Source: Marisa cornuarietis
Taxonomy: Eukaryota; Mollusca; Gastropoda; Architaenioglossa; Ampullariidae
Length of the DNA: 64,000 nt
NCBI GenBank assembly: GCA_004794655.1
Contig: SMMW01000650.1
Coordinates: 930,001-994,000, forward strand
Direction: 5' to 3'
The translations under genes and the position numbers were made by a program. Below, in pieces: positions 36,321 to 48,300 of this stretch (positions are counted from its first letter, which is position 1; every line of letters begins with the position of its first letter). The notes beneath the pieces are model-generated. The model saw only the letters and a program-made list of their open reading frames with translations, was not told the DNA's origin and did not search any database.

Positions 36321-39300
36321 ATGGCTGACAGCAGTGATGGTGGAGGGGGTCGTGGTGGCACAGCAGTTCTTCCTAACCACCTAACTCTGGCAGACAACTT
36401 TCTGGGTGTTGATAATACTTCTGAAAAAGAAAAAGCTGGTGGCTCAAGAGGCAGTGGTATTTTCAGGGATATTCTTCAGATGGAACCAGCTGATCAAGAT
36501 CTGAAAGATGAAGATTCATCATTTATTGAGGCTTTAGCAGAGTGTGAGGAGAAAGCAGAAGATAACATGGATGATGATGCTGAGTATATGAGTGGAGATG
36601 AAGAGGAAGAGGAGGATGAAGATGAAGAAGGTGAAGGTGAGGAGGAGGAAGATGATGGTGAGGAAGAAAATGAAGATGAGGATGAACAAGACGGTGATAG
36701 CTCCTCTGCAGAGGCATCAGATAACAATGACTTCAATGTTGAGAAAGCAAGTGTAATGGATACAGAAGACCCTATTGACTTTGGTACTTGTGAGATGCCT
36801 GATTTTTCTGTGATGATGGAAGCTGATGGATCTTCCTTGCTAGAAGGGGCTGTGACCTCTGAAATGGGAATTAAGGGTATGCAAGAGGCTGATTTTGCTG
36901 CTGTCGATGATAGTGTAGAAGGAAATGAGGCACTAAGAGCTGCAGGCAAAACTGTGATGGGGAAAAGCAGGGAAAATGCAGAGAAGAAAAAGAAAAAACG
37001 AAAACGAAAGCCTGTGGGCAAAGATAAAAAAGGTGCAAAGAAGCCCAAGAAAGAGAGAAAGTCGAAGAAAAAAGGAGGCAAAAGCAAGAAAGAAAAATCA
37101 AATGTGGATTCAAGTCATCTTAAAGCATCAGAGAGAAGACGTAATATCAGGTAACATTTTTTTTAAATGTAATCTCTCAAGCAAAGTGTTAGTTATATTC
37201 TTCCCTTTCAGGCTTAAAATGAAAATACTTGTCTTAAGCCTTTCTTGTGGCTACCTAGTTTCCTTACTTTGAGCTTTTGTATAATAATAGAAATAGCAGA
37301 TCAAAAGCCATTTTTGCAGAATAAGAATTTGTTGTTTAGCATGTAACTGACCAGAGTTGAGAGTCAGTAGAATAAGGGTTTACTAAATAAAGACAACAAA
37401 CTGAAGACTGGCATCATCTTTATTGCAAGTATCATCATCATCATTTCTTGTTACTCCTTGAGGAGCATAGGTTTGCAACAATTGCAAGTATATTCCCCCT
37501 TCAAAAAAGAAAACAAAAAAATGGATTAAACAGAAGTAATGCTTTTACTCTGCAAGTTCACACTCTGGAAAAAGGGGGTGGGATGGGATTTGGCGTTATG
37601 AAATCAAAGTGACATGAAAATTGATGTAACTATTTGAAAATTTTTTTTTTTACTCTAAAATCTGTTGAGTACCTTGTTGACTGCCTCCCCCATATCCCTC
37701 CTGTCCCTCTTAGCAACCCTCCTTTTTGCCCTCTTTTCCTCCACCTTTCATGTTACTTCCCTCAAAAGCTGTCAGTTTGGTGGCTACCATCATCATCATA
37801 AGTTCGTCTATAAGATAAAAAGTTAAACTCTTGTACAATACAGAATCCATGTGCTCGTGTCTCGAGTGAGTAGACCAGTTAGATAATTACTGGTCTGATG
37901 TTTTTCTGCTTCTTTTGCCCACTATTCCCTGCACATTTCAGTTGTTGATGACATACTTTATTCTGTTCTTTGGAAGACCAAGGTTTCATAGAAGAGACAT
38001 AGATGACACCTAGTGAAATAGTTTAGCTTTTTTGTATTTTTCAAGTCTGGTTTGAATATTTGTTTATTGTTTTGCTGTCAGCTATAACTACTGTCATTAA
38101 ATACTCTAACCGCTGCTTTGAGATTCTGATAAGAAATTATAAAGCAGCATATTGAGTCATGATGGTGTTGATTTTGATTTTGATTGTGCCAGCTGATTCT
38201 GATCCTGATGACACTGCTGGTTGGTGACCATATCAAGACTTCATTAGATACAGTTTAAAACAGAGAATTCAGTTTGCTAGTGCTGCTGTTTGTTTGAAAT
38301 TTCACCAAGTAATTTGGTGGGTTTATGGCAATGGAAGCTCTCTCTTACAGAGAGCTTTCTGTTGATATTTGTTAAAAGTAACACCAGATCAGGCTACTGT
38401 GATAACCAGAACAAAATGCTAGCACTGTGAATATGTGTGATATCAAGAAAAATAGAGTAGTAAATGTATATGGAGTATTTTTTTGAATACACTTTTATTT
38501 AACTCACTATGTATGTATGTGTTTAGTCCAATTTGTAATAAATGTTTTACACACTTCCTATCATTTAGAGGTCAGAAATTTTCACCAGTCACTCTTTTCC
38601 AGTGACAATGCAATATTAAATCATTTCGAGCCGTCCCCAAGTAGACAAATAATTCTAAATAAAAACAAATTGTATGAGAACATAGGGTGAATTACGGGAG
38701 ATAGATAACTGCTGCTTTAAGACTAGAAATCTATTTTTATCTTCCCTAATTCGACCTGTAAGAAGGGAATGAAGTCAAATAAGTAAAAATAATTTGTTAG
38801 AAACACTTATTTGAAATGCACTAAAAAGGGTCAAATAATTTTTTCTTTAGATCTTGGAATTTTCTTTAATACATATAACTTAAAATATAAAAGTGTCAAG
38901 GGGCACTCTTGGAATTTGAAATACTCCAGGGCCTCTCACATTTTAATTATTCTTACTTATTTTTTGTTTTTGAGTGGAGAAAATTTCTATAGTGCAAAGG
39001 TCTTGCTTTGCAGATGGATTTGTCAGAGAAAAGAACAGAAACGATGTTCGTATAGACTGCAGAGAAAGCTAACATGAAAAGTACATTCATTTATACTATA
39101 TTTTTTATGATCAATGCCATTTAATAAATCATCATCCTATCGCACACACAGGTTATTATTTTCTCTTTTGCTACTGTAGGAAAATTTTGAATGAAAAAGA
39201 CCTGGATCATGAAACCCTGGCTGCCCAGAAAGAAGAGCTGGACCGACAACAGCGATTGATGGAGCTGAAAAAATCTGCCATGACAAGCATGGCAAAGCCA

Positions 39301-42300
39301 TCAGTAACACTCAAGCCAACAATGGTATCCTGTGGCACTGGCACTAGTGTTGGAGTTGGGATTGCAAGTGGGGAATCTCAGCAAGATTCTCAGCTCAAAT
39401 CTTTGCTTCAATGTGAGTTGCTCTAAAAACACACAAAAAAGAGGTCATTGATATCCAAATGTGTCTACGTGGTCTTAGTTTTACTATTAATAATTCCTCA
39501 GCAACAATAACAGAAATAATAAAACAAGCATTTTAAAGTTATAATTCTATTTGCAAAGATGTAGTGTGAAAGTGAAAGCCTTATAAAAAAATGTCACTGT
39601 CGATGCTTTTCTGTCTGCTATAATTGTAATTTTTGTTCTCAAGAAGCAAATTAGAAATAGTTGGGATAGTAGTTCCTGGGTCATTGTTAATCCTCTTGGT
39701 TCAAGATAAAAATGAACATTACAATGACTTGCTTATAACTGAAGATTGTGAAGACGACAGTGGGTGAAGTTTGTTTTTTATTATTGCTGCTCTGAGATAA
39801 ACATTAGACCAAGAAACCTAGACATTTTTGGAAGAGAGAAAACTTGAACTTTGCAATAAAAAGTAATGAAAATCGCTTGCCCGTGCTACCCGGCAAGGCC
39901 ACGATCGTGGCTTGTCGAACCAAGAGGGTTAATAATGATGAGTTAAAAATGGGTTGCATCATACAGATCACTTGTGATGCATACTGAAGTCAGGTTTGCA
40001 AAATTTTAACAGCTGCTGAAGAAGAAGCAGAAAAACTGGAGAAGAAAGACATTTCTGTGTTGGTAGATCAGAAGAAAGAACTTCCAATAAAGCAAGAAAA
40101 GGGTATGGTCGTTACACTGAAGATTGTGTTAATGTACTTTAACAGTTTAAGGATTTATGTTTATCTTCTGTAGAAGATTTTTAGCACAATATATATCAAA
40201 AGGATCATGGCATTGTAGGAAACTCTCTTGGTAGTCAAGCTCTCTAGAATATGTGATGAACATGCTATGGTTGTTTTTTTCTTCTTAGTTTGAGGCTTTA
40301 ATTTTTGCTGTATTTATAATGCATTGCTTTCTTTGAGTGTTTTAGATGTGCTCATTAATTAATTAAATCATTATACAGTATGCATACACTTTTCCACTTA
40401 ATTAATTACAAAGCAGTTATAAGTGTTTTCATGCAAATGAAGTCATATTCTGGTGTGCTACTTCCTTTTCCAGCATCCCTAGAAATGACTAAAATTAGAA
40501 GCATTTCTAATACTTAATGCATTCTTTGCAGTGGATGTTATTGAGCTGAGCAGCGAGTCTGAAGATGAAGAAGACGATGATGACTGTGTGATGATGCCCA
40601 GTACCACTGAAGAAGAGGAAGATGAACCAGAGGCAGAGGATGTCAATAATGGTGGTTCTCACATCAATGATGATTTCAATTGTGCTGATGAAAAGGGTCG
40701 GGTGTTGGTTAATGTCGGCCATCCGACAGAAGATCCTGATATATACCTCACACCACAGGTGGCAAGAGCAATCAAACCACATCAGGTCAGGAAGCTTTAT
40801 TATTTAGATGCAGTCAGCTAAACACATCAGGTTAGGAAACTTTATTATTTAGGTGCAGTCGGCTAAACATATCAGGTCAAGAAACTTTATTATTTGGATG
40901 CAGTCAGCTAAACACATCAGGTCAGGAAGCTTTATTATTTAGGTGCAGTCAGCTAAACACATCAGGTTAGGAAGCTTTATTATTTGGGTGCAGTCAGCTA
41001 AACACATTAGGTCAGGAAGCTTTATTATTCAGGTGCTGTCAGCTAAACACTTCATTTTATACTGGGCGCAGTTTGGCCTTTTTTAAACACTTGGCTTATT
41101 TTGTTTCTCTCTTTCTCTCCCCCACTCTCCAATATTTCAAAATGCTCATACAAGCACAGAGGTAATTCTAGGCTGCGGCCTTGCGGGATTCCCGCAAAAT
41201 TTCGCTGAGGGGCGCATAGTCTGAAAGTAAGCACGACCATATGCCCGCAAAAATACCGTGGCTGGCGCACTTTTGAACACCTGATGCGGCACTTCAAAGC
41301 CCACGGCGAAAACAGTTGGGATGGGAGAGATCAAAGGGTATTGGAAGCAAGCGAGTTGAAAACGAAGTGAATGCGACTGTCAACTCTGTTTGACTTTTCG
41401 TTCATGACCAGAACAATAGAAGATGACCTGAAAAGTAGAAATTGATAAGAACAGGAAGAAACAGAAACTCGTCAGAGTGGGCCGCACACATTGTTGGAAC
41501 TGAAAATATAGATAACGAAATAGACAAATTGAGACAGAGACTTCACGTAAAAAACCACGCATCCAAAGAACCTGTCAGTGTGAATGGCTGAAGAAATGGC
41601 CTTGGCTAATAAACGAGAAGGAAGGCATGAGATGTATAATTGTGCATAAAACAATAAGAATAACGCGTTTACAACCCCGGGTGTGTTAAGTACCGAACAA
41701 GGACGCTGCTGAGACATTCAGACTTTGGAGGCTGAAATTCTTCATAGGCCTAAAGATTTCAATTTTCAAACTATTTTCAATTCTGATTTATTTCTGTCCT
41801 CATGACCTTTTCGGAACTTATGCCGGCGGTATTATATGACACTTAAAAACGTGTTGGTAGCTTGATACAACATCACAGGACATAGAAGCTGTCAGGGTTG
41901 CTTTTGCGACAATCTGTGCAAGAACATTAATGACAGATTCCCAAAAGATGCAGGTGATGTTGCCTCTGCATTTTTGAGTTCTTTCCATGCGCCCCATCTT
42001 TTTCCTGTCTGCAGAAGACAGAACACCCTATGGAGACAAAAGAATTAAATATCTTAACAGATTTCTTTGGAACACCAGCGCAAGTGGGCAGCAAATTCAG
42101 TAAAATCTTGCTTGACAAAGCAGCATGTTTAGAGGAATGGATTGTGGTCAAAGAAACTGTAACGCAGAATGCATATCGGAGAGATTCCACAAGCTGTTAA
42201 AACTGTTATTTGATTTTTACAGGGATTCATTTCCCAATTCGCTGGTTCTTGGAAAGCTGTGCCTCCTTATGCCATACCACAATGCAGGCTGTGAGAGGGG

Positions 42301-45300
42301 GCTTCAACCATCAAAACCTATTAAGTCTTCTCGTAGAAGTTGCCTCAAGGAGAAACATTTAAACATCTGCACTAATGAGACAACTGAAAAGTGTCTAAAC
42401 ATTAGCTAGCTCATAGCCCAATGAGATGGACACAAAGACTAATTGGTTTGCGATTTTAGGATGGTATGATAAACTAATGATGATGAAAGATAATTTATCG
42501 ATATAGAAGAAAAAGATATCTATGTGATTAATCTTTAATTTCTTGTGATTAATGAAGTACTTTGTTGTATACCAAATATTTATCAGAAAAAGCAGTGAAA
42601 ATGTGTTTGTTTCAAGGGACCCCTTGTTTCATTTGAAGGGCCCCTTTTTTTTCCATTGAGAGGGCCCCAGGGCCCCTCTTTTTGAAATTCTAGAATTATC
42701 TCTGCAAGCAACTCAGGCTGTAGTTTTCATGCAGAGGTATTGTTATCGCAGGACTAGCTATGAACCAGAATTTGTGAACAGTGCAGTAATTGGCAGTTAG
42801 TGCTATGCAAATATCATTACTATTATTAGGTGGTCGGCTTGATACAAGGGTCATTATTATTATTACAGAGAGCTTGCTGGGGCTGTAGGTATTAGGCAGA
42901 GGTAGAACAAATCCTGGGGTGAGAATATTCCTCAGCATCATAATCATGGCCTCTGGATCCTGATGGCTTTTTAATGAAAATGGCAATTTAATGTGCTTAG
43001 AGTGATTAATGGGAACTAGATTTGGCAGAAGAGTTATATATCATGCTACTTTTATGTTGGAAAGAATCTGTGTAAATCTTAGGATTTGCCATGCTTTCTT
43101 ATCTGTTCTTTACATTGGATAAAAGCAGCGTAGTAAAGTCATTTGAGAAGTTTGTGTAGTGTTAGAGATGTCAAGTTTTGGGGATTTGTGGGATTCTGGA
43201 ATAAACTTCCACTAGTTAATAGGGTGATATCACAGTCTTCATTGTCCTCAACCCTATTTGCAGATTGGAGGCGTGCGCTTTCTTTATGACAATGTTGTGG
43301 AGTCTATAGACCGCTTCAAGACTAGTCAAGGTTTTGGTTGCATTCTTGCTCATAGTATGGGATTAGGCAAAACTATACAGGTAAGAAGTGCCTGCAGTGA
43401 GTAAAAAATTTGAGCATAACTTTCTAAACAACCAAGTCATTAATGTAATGACAGTTTGCTATGCCAGCATGATGTCCTCTTAAAAACTTGTGAAACTGCA
43501 ATATGTAATGCCAAATAAAGTTTTAGTATTTTTAGTATTTTCATTTGAGTACTAATGGATGCACATTGCTGACATTTTTATAAGCATATCTAAAAGGTGA
43601 TTTTATAGTCTGTGTATTTAATTTCATTCTCCAGCTAGAAAACAACGTGCTTTTTTGTGAATTAAAAACAGTTTTTATTCCCACTCACCCCCATAAAATG
43701 AAGCACAGTGTGCAGCAGAACTTTTTAGGATTAAAGCTTATTTTGCAGGTCATTGCTTTCACGGATATCTTCCTAAAGCACACTGGTGCGAAAACAGTGC
43801 TGTGCATTGTGCCCATCAACACGCTGCAAAACTGGATGGCAGAATTCAACATGTGGGCCCCCTCAAAGGAGAAGTTGAAGCCACCTTCTCCACCTCCGCC
43901 ACCCAAAAACTCAAGTCAGAGAGAATCACGAGAGAAAAACCAGAGAGACAAGTCTAGTAGTCAGAAAGACTCCAAGAACTCTGTGATGAGCGCTCCTGCA
44001 GGTCCTTATGGTTCGTCCATGATGCCTCCATCCATGGGTCACATGGGCAACTCAGGGATGAGTCACATGGGTGGTCCAGGAATAGGACAGATGGTTGGGC
44101 CTGGAATGGGGTGGATGGGGAACCATGGAATGGGGCTGCCTGGAAACACAGGGATGGTACCACGGGTGGGTGCAATGGGACACATGGGCGGGGCAGGGAA
44201 CAGTCAGATGAGTGGATCTGGAATGGGTCACATGGGTGGGGCAGGCAATAGTCAGATGGGTGGGCCAGGAATGGGGCAGATGAGTGGGCCAGGAATGGGC
44301 CAAATGGGTAATCAAGGCATGGGACAGGTATGTGGGCCAGGAATGGGATCAATGAGTAATTCAGGGATGGGGCAAATGGGCAACCCAGGAGTTGGACAAA
44401 TGAGTGGGCCAGGCATGGGACACATGGGAGGCCCAGGCATGGGACACATGGGAGGCCCCAACATGGCAAGCATGGGTAGCCAAGGAATGGGAGGCATAGG
44501 CAAAACGGACATGGGGCAGATGGGAGGATCTGGGATGGGGATGATAGGAACTCAGGGAATGGGACAGATGGGGAGTTCCAGCATGTCCTACATGGGACAG
44601 ATGGGTATGCACACCATGGGTCATATGGGCAACCCTTCCATGGGTTCTATGGCAGCACCTTGGATGAACTCTGGCATGGGAGCGATGACAAACTCACAAC
44701 ACGGGTTCATGGGCAACATGGGGCCACCACCACCTCCTATGGGCATGTCTTCCATGATGCCGCCTGGGCAGCCCTCATCAACTTCCTCTGGCAACACTCC
44801 AGTGGGCAACAGCAGCCCACCTGCCCTGCCTCCACCTGGCAGTCAGCCAAACTCCTTGATGGGCTCTATGGGATTTTCTTCAGCAAACTCGCCCATGGGA
44901 ATGCCACCAGCAGGACCTGTCAACAATGCTGTTGAGATGGGCAAGATCTCAGGAGATAATGGCGATGTCAAAGAGAAAGGATATCCTGAGAATGGATGCA
45001 AACAGCTTGGTGAATGTGGTGAAAACAAGTGGATTAAAGAAGAAAAAATGGATATTGAGCTGGAGAAGCAGATTAAAGAAAATGGAGAAAATCTGTCAAA
45101 ACCATATGTGGACAACATCAAGAAAGAAAAGACAGATGAACCAGAAATTGTACCACGCGAATACCATGTATATCTGCTAAACGACAGCTGCAAGACAACC
45201 AGCCAACGTGCTAAAATATTAGGTAGGTGAATAATTATCAGTAAAAAGTTTAGTGAGTGCATAGAATTAGAAAATATTGTAATTATGCTTTTCATGCCCT

Positions 45301-48300
45301 CTAATTTGCATAATATATTGCCTTGAAATGTCTTGAATATTGTGTTTAAATTTATGTAATTTTTGTGCACATGAGTGTGTGTGTATATATATATATATAT
45401 GAACCCATAAGTTAATGAGAAAGAGAATAATTCCATTGATAACTGATCTTATTTTCCATTTTTGATAAAGAAATATATATACTCAACATAACAGGAAAAC
45501 ATTAAAAATTGGGTGAGAACAGGATTTGGTTGTCTGCCCTACTTGATGATAGCCTTTCCCTAAGGTGTATTGTCTGACTTGTTTTAGGGGAATGGACAGC
45601 AAATGGTGGAGTGTTGCTGATGGGATACGAGATGTTCCGCTTGCTTTCATCCCGTCGATACTTTACTCAAAAACCAAAGAAGAAGAAGAAAAAGAATAGC
45701 AGTGCCAGTGCCACTGAAGACCCTGAAGTCATTGATGTTGATGAAGAAGATAAGAACAAAAATCTTATGACAGGTAACTAAGCTTGTTGATATTTTTTAT
45801 TTGCAAATGTATCGATGTTCATACATTTGCATATGCACCACTTACATTCTTGGTTCACATTTTTTTTTGTTTTTTTTTAGTTTTAGTTTACCCAGGTTAA
45901 CCTTTTTTCCTGTGATTTGAACAGCATACAGTCTAAAATCTTGATCAACAGATTATATACACTAAACTTTTACAAAAATTGCCACAAAGTTAAAAATGAA
46001 AAAAATTATTAAATAAGCAAGTTCTCATTAAGTATATCTGGAAGAATAATGAAAAGGCTTGAATTCATTGCTCCATTTTTCTCCAGAATTACCCAGTTAT
46101 ACTTTTCTGCAGATATCCACAGTGCACTGGTAAATCCGGGACCAGACCTTGTAATCTGTGATGAAGGGCATCGCATCAAGAATAACCATGCTGGTATTTC
46201 CCAGTCTCTCAAACAGGTTAAAACAAAGTGAGTTTTGACGTTTATCATTTCAATAAACCTTGAATAATCACTAATTCTATTTTTATTCAGGATGTGACGC
46301 CTTAGAAACTGGTGATTAAAAGGATTTTGCTGCATTTGTGCATGTTGGGTGTAGTTTAACAGTTGAAAGGGGTGATTTTGCCAATTTACATTCAATAATT
46401 GTAATGAATAAATGAATCCCATTAGATGCAGAAATGAATCAACTCTATTATTTCACTCACTTATCAGTCCTCCAATCTGCAAAGCACCCATCCATGATAG
46501 CTGACATGAAAGAGGAGTTAGGAATGAGTTTTGAAAGCTCCAGAATGGTTTCAGACGGAGAGTTGTGCTGACCGGGTACCCACTGCAGAACAATCTCATG
46601 GAGTACTGGTGCATGGTGGACTTTGTGCGCCCCAGCTTCTTGGGTACGAAGACAGAGTTCAGCAACATGTTTGAGCGACCTATCATGAATGGTCAGTGCC
46701 ATGATTCTACTTCAGAAGATCTCAAGATCATGCGTCATCGTGCATATGTACTTCACAACTTGCTTGAGGGATTTGTTCAGAGGTAAGACTTGCTGAATGC
46801 AGAGAGAGAACCAGTAGAGTGAGAGTGTGGGGAATGAAGGTATGGGTATGATCTGGTGTTCTACTAAGGTTATATCTCAGCAAAACAGCTGGCCCTGTAA
46901 ACAGGTGCCACATGCAGAGAAAGAACAGCATGTTCAAGACGATCTGAACCCAGGATTCTTGACTATATTGGTGACAAGTACTTAACCATGCACACTGGAC
47001 TACCTTTGAGCATGTTGGAGAAGAAAGATGATGATAGGTGAATACATGTTGATGATAATATTATCAACAGTGAAAGCTATGTACCTGTAAAAGTGTATTG
47101 AAGTGTATTGTTTTTAATAAAAGCTAAGGATGCAGTTGAACTTGGGATTAGTGCTACCTTAACCATAGCTGTTGATGTGTTTTACATTCAGACGAGGGCA
47201 TACTGTGCTGAAGAAAGCTCTCCCCCAGAAAACTGAATATGTCTTCATGATCCGCATGAGTCCTATACAGCGCAAACTTTACCGCCGCTTCATGGAATCC
47301 CTAGAGACAACTGGCATGGCCTTGGCAAATAGTAATCCTCTCCGAGCCTTTTCCATTGGCTGCAAGGTCAGGTCTTATTCTTGTTGCTCCATATTTTTCA
47401 CTGTCTCGTTCAAAGGAAATGCCATAGAATGTTACATGGTCTGCGGTCAGCTTGAATGGAACCATCTAGTGCAGGGGTAGGCAAAGTTTTCTTTTTTTCA
47501 GGCTGGTCTCAAAATTCTAAGCTATGCAGCAGGTCGTAAAATACCAAAAACCTGCACCAGGTGACTACACAACAAACCTAGCTAGTGTTAATGGAATGGA
47601 CAAAAGATGAGTACATAATGGCGTTCACTTACCGAATTTATTGTGTAGAGTGAAGCTGTTTGAATTCAATAATAATAACACTTTAAAACCAGTCTTTCCT
47701 TTGAAGGCAGCCACCCCCTGATGCTCTCTAACATCTACATTAGACATGTTAGCCATGTTATTTGTTATCTTTGTACTTTTTTCTGTGTTAGAATGTTACT
47801 GACTGCCGATGTCTAACACTGTTTTACTTGATAATCTAAATTTCAATCAAATTAACCTAGGCTGCATTGAAAAACAAGTGCACTTCACATTTTGGCAGAT
47901 CCCCAAAGACATCTGCAGGCCGTAGTTTGCCCACCCTTGTGATCTAGTGATTTAAATGTTGCTGTGTGGAGGGTTGCTTGACCCAGAATGGGACTTGCTC
48001 TCATTGGTAGACTGAAAATTTTTTTTTTACGTCACTGAACAACCCTAGAAAACTCCTGGGACTAGCTTGAGGATTTTGCTTTTTTGTTGTGGTTTTAAAA
48101 AAATCCACCTGCCAGATGTCTCTCCCCCCCCCCATACAGCACCTAACATCTATCAGTCATTACATCATGAAATGAATCGCACTATTCTGTCTTATTTCTT
48201 TTTCAGATTTGGAACCATCCAGATATTCTCCATAAATCTGTCATGTTGAAGAAACCAGTGACAGAAGAAAATGATTTGGACATTGAAGCAAATGAGGTCA

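Noticed and set aside
36494..37087. 197-codon antisense ORF rich in Ser and Phe
   Set aside because: It is the mirror of the Glu/Asp- and Lys-rich codons of helicase exon 1; it has no motif and no splice context.
36321..37150. Plain RAD54 or ATRX as the identity of the plus-strand helicase
   Set aside because: The DEGH box context, the VIELSS motif, the RRNIRK junction and the VRPMMSTP and [18 protein letters not shown] tail match ARIP4/RAD54L2; there is no ADD zinc domain of ATRX.
40774..41054. CRISPR-like array
   Set aside because: The units are contiguous 45-bp tandem copies without unique spacers, in a eukaryotic intron.
43954..45436. Several long minus-strand and alternate-frame ORFs (171, 197, 87 and 66 codons) over helicase exon 6
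   Set aside because: They are by-products of the stop-poor 24-bp repeat and Pro-rich DNA. The plus frame alone joins conserved exons in phase on both sides.
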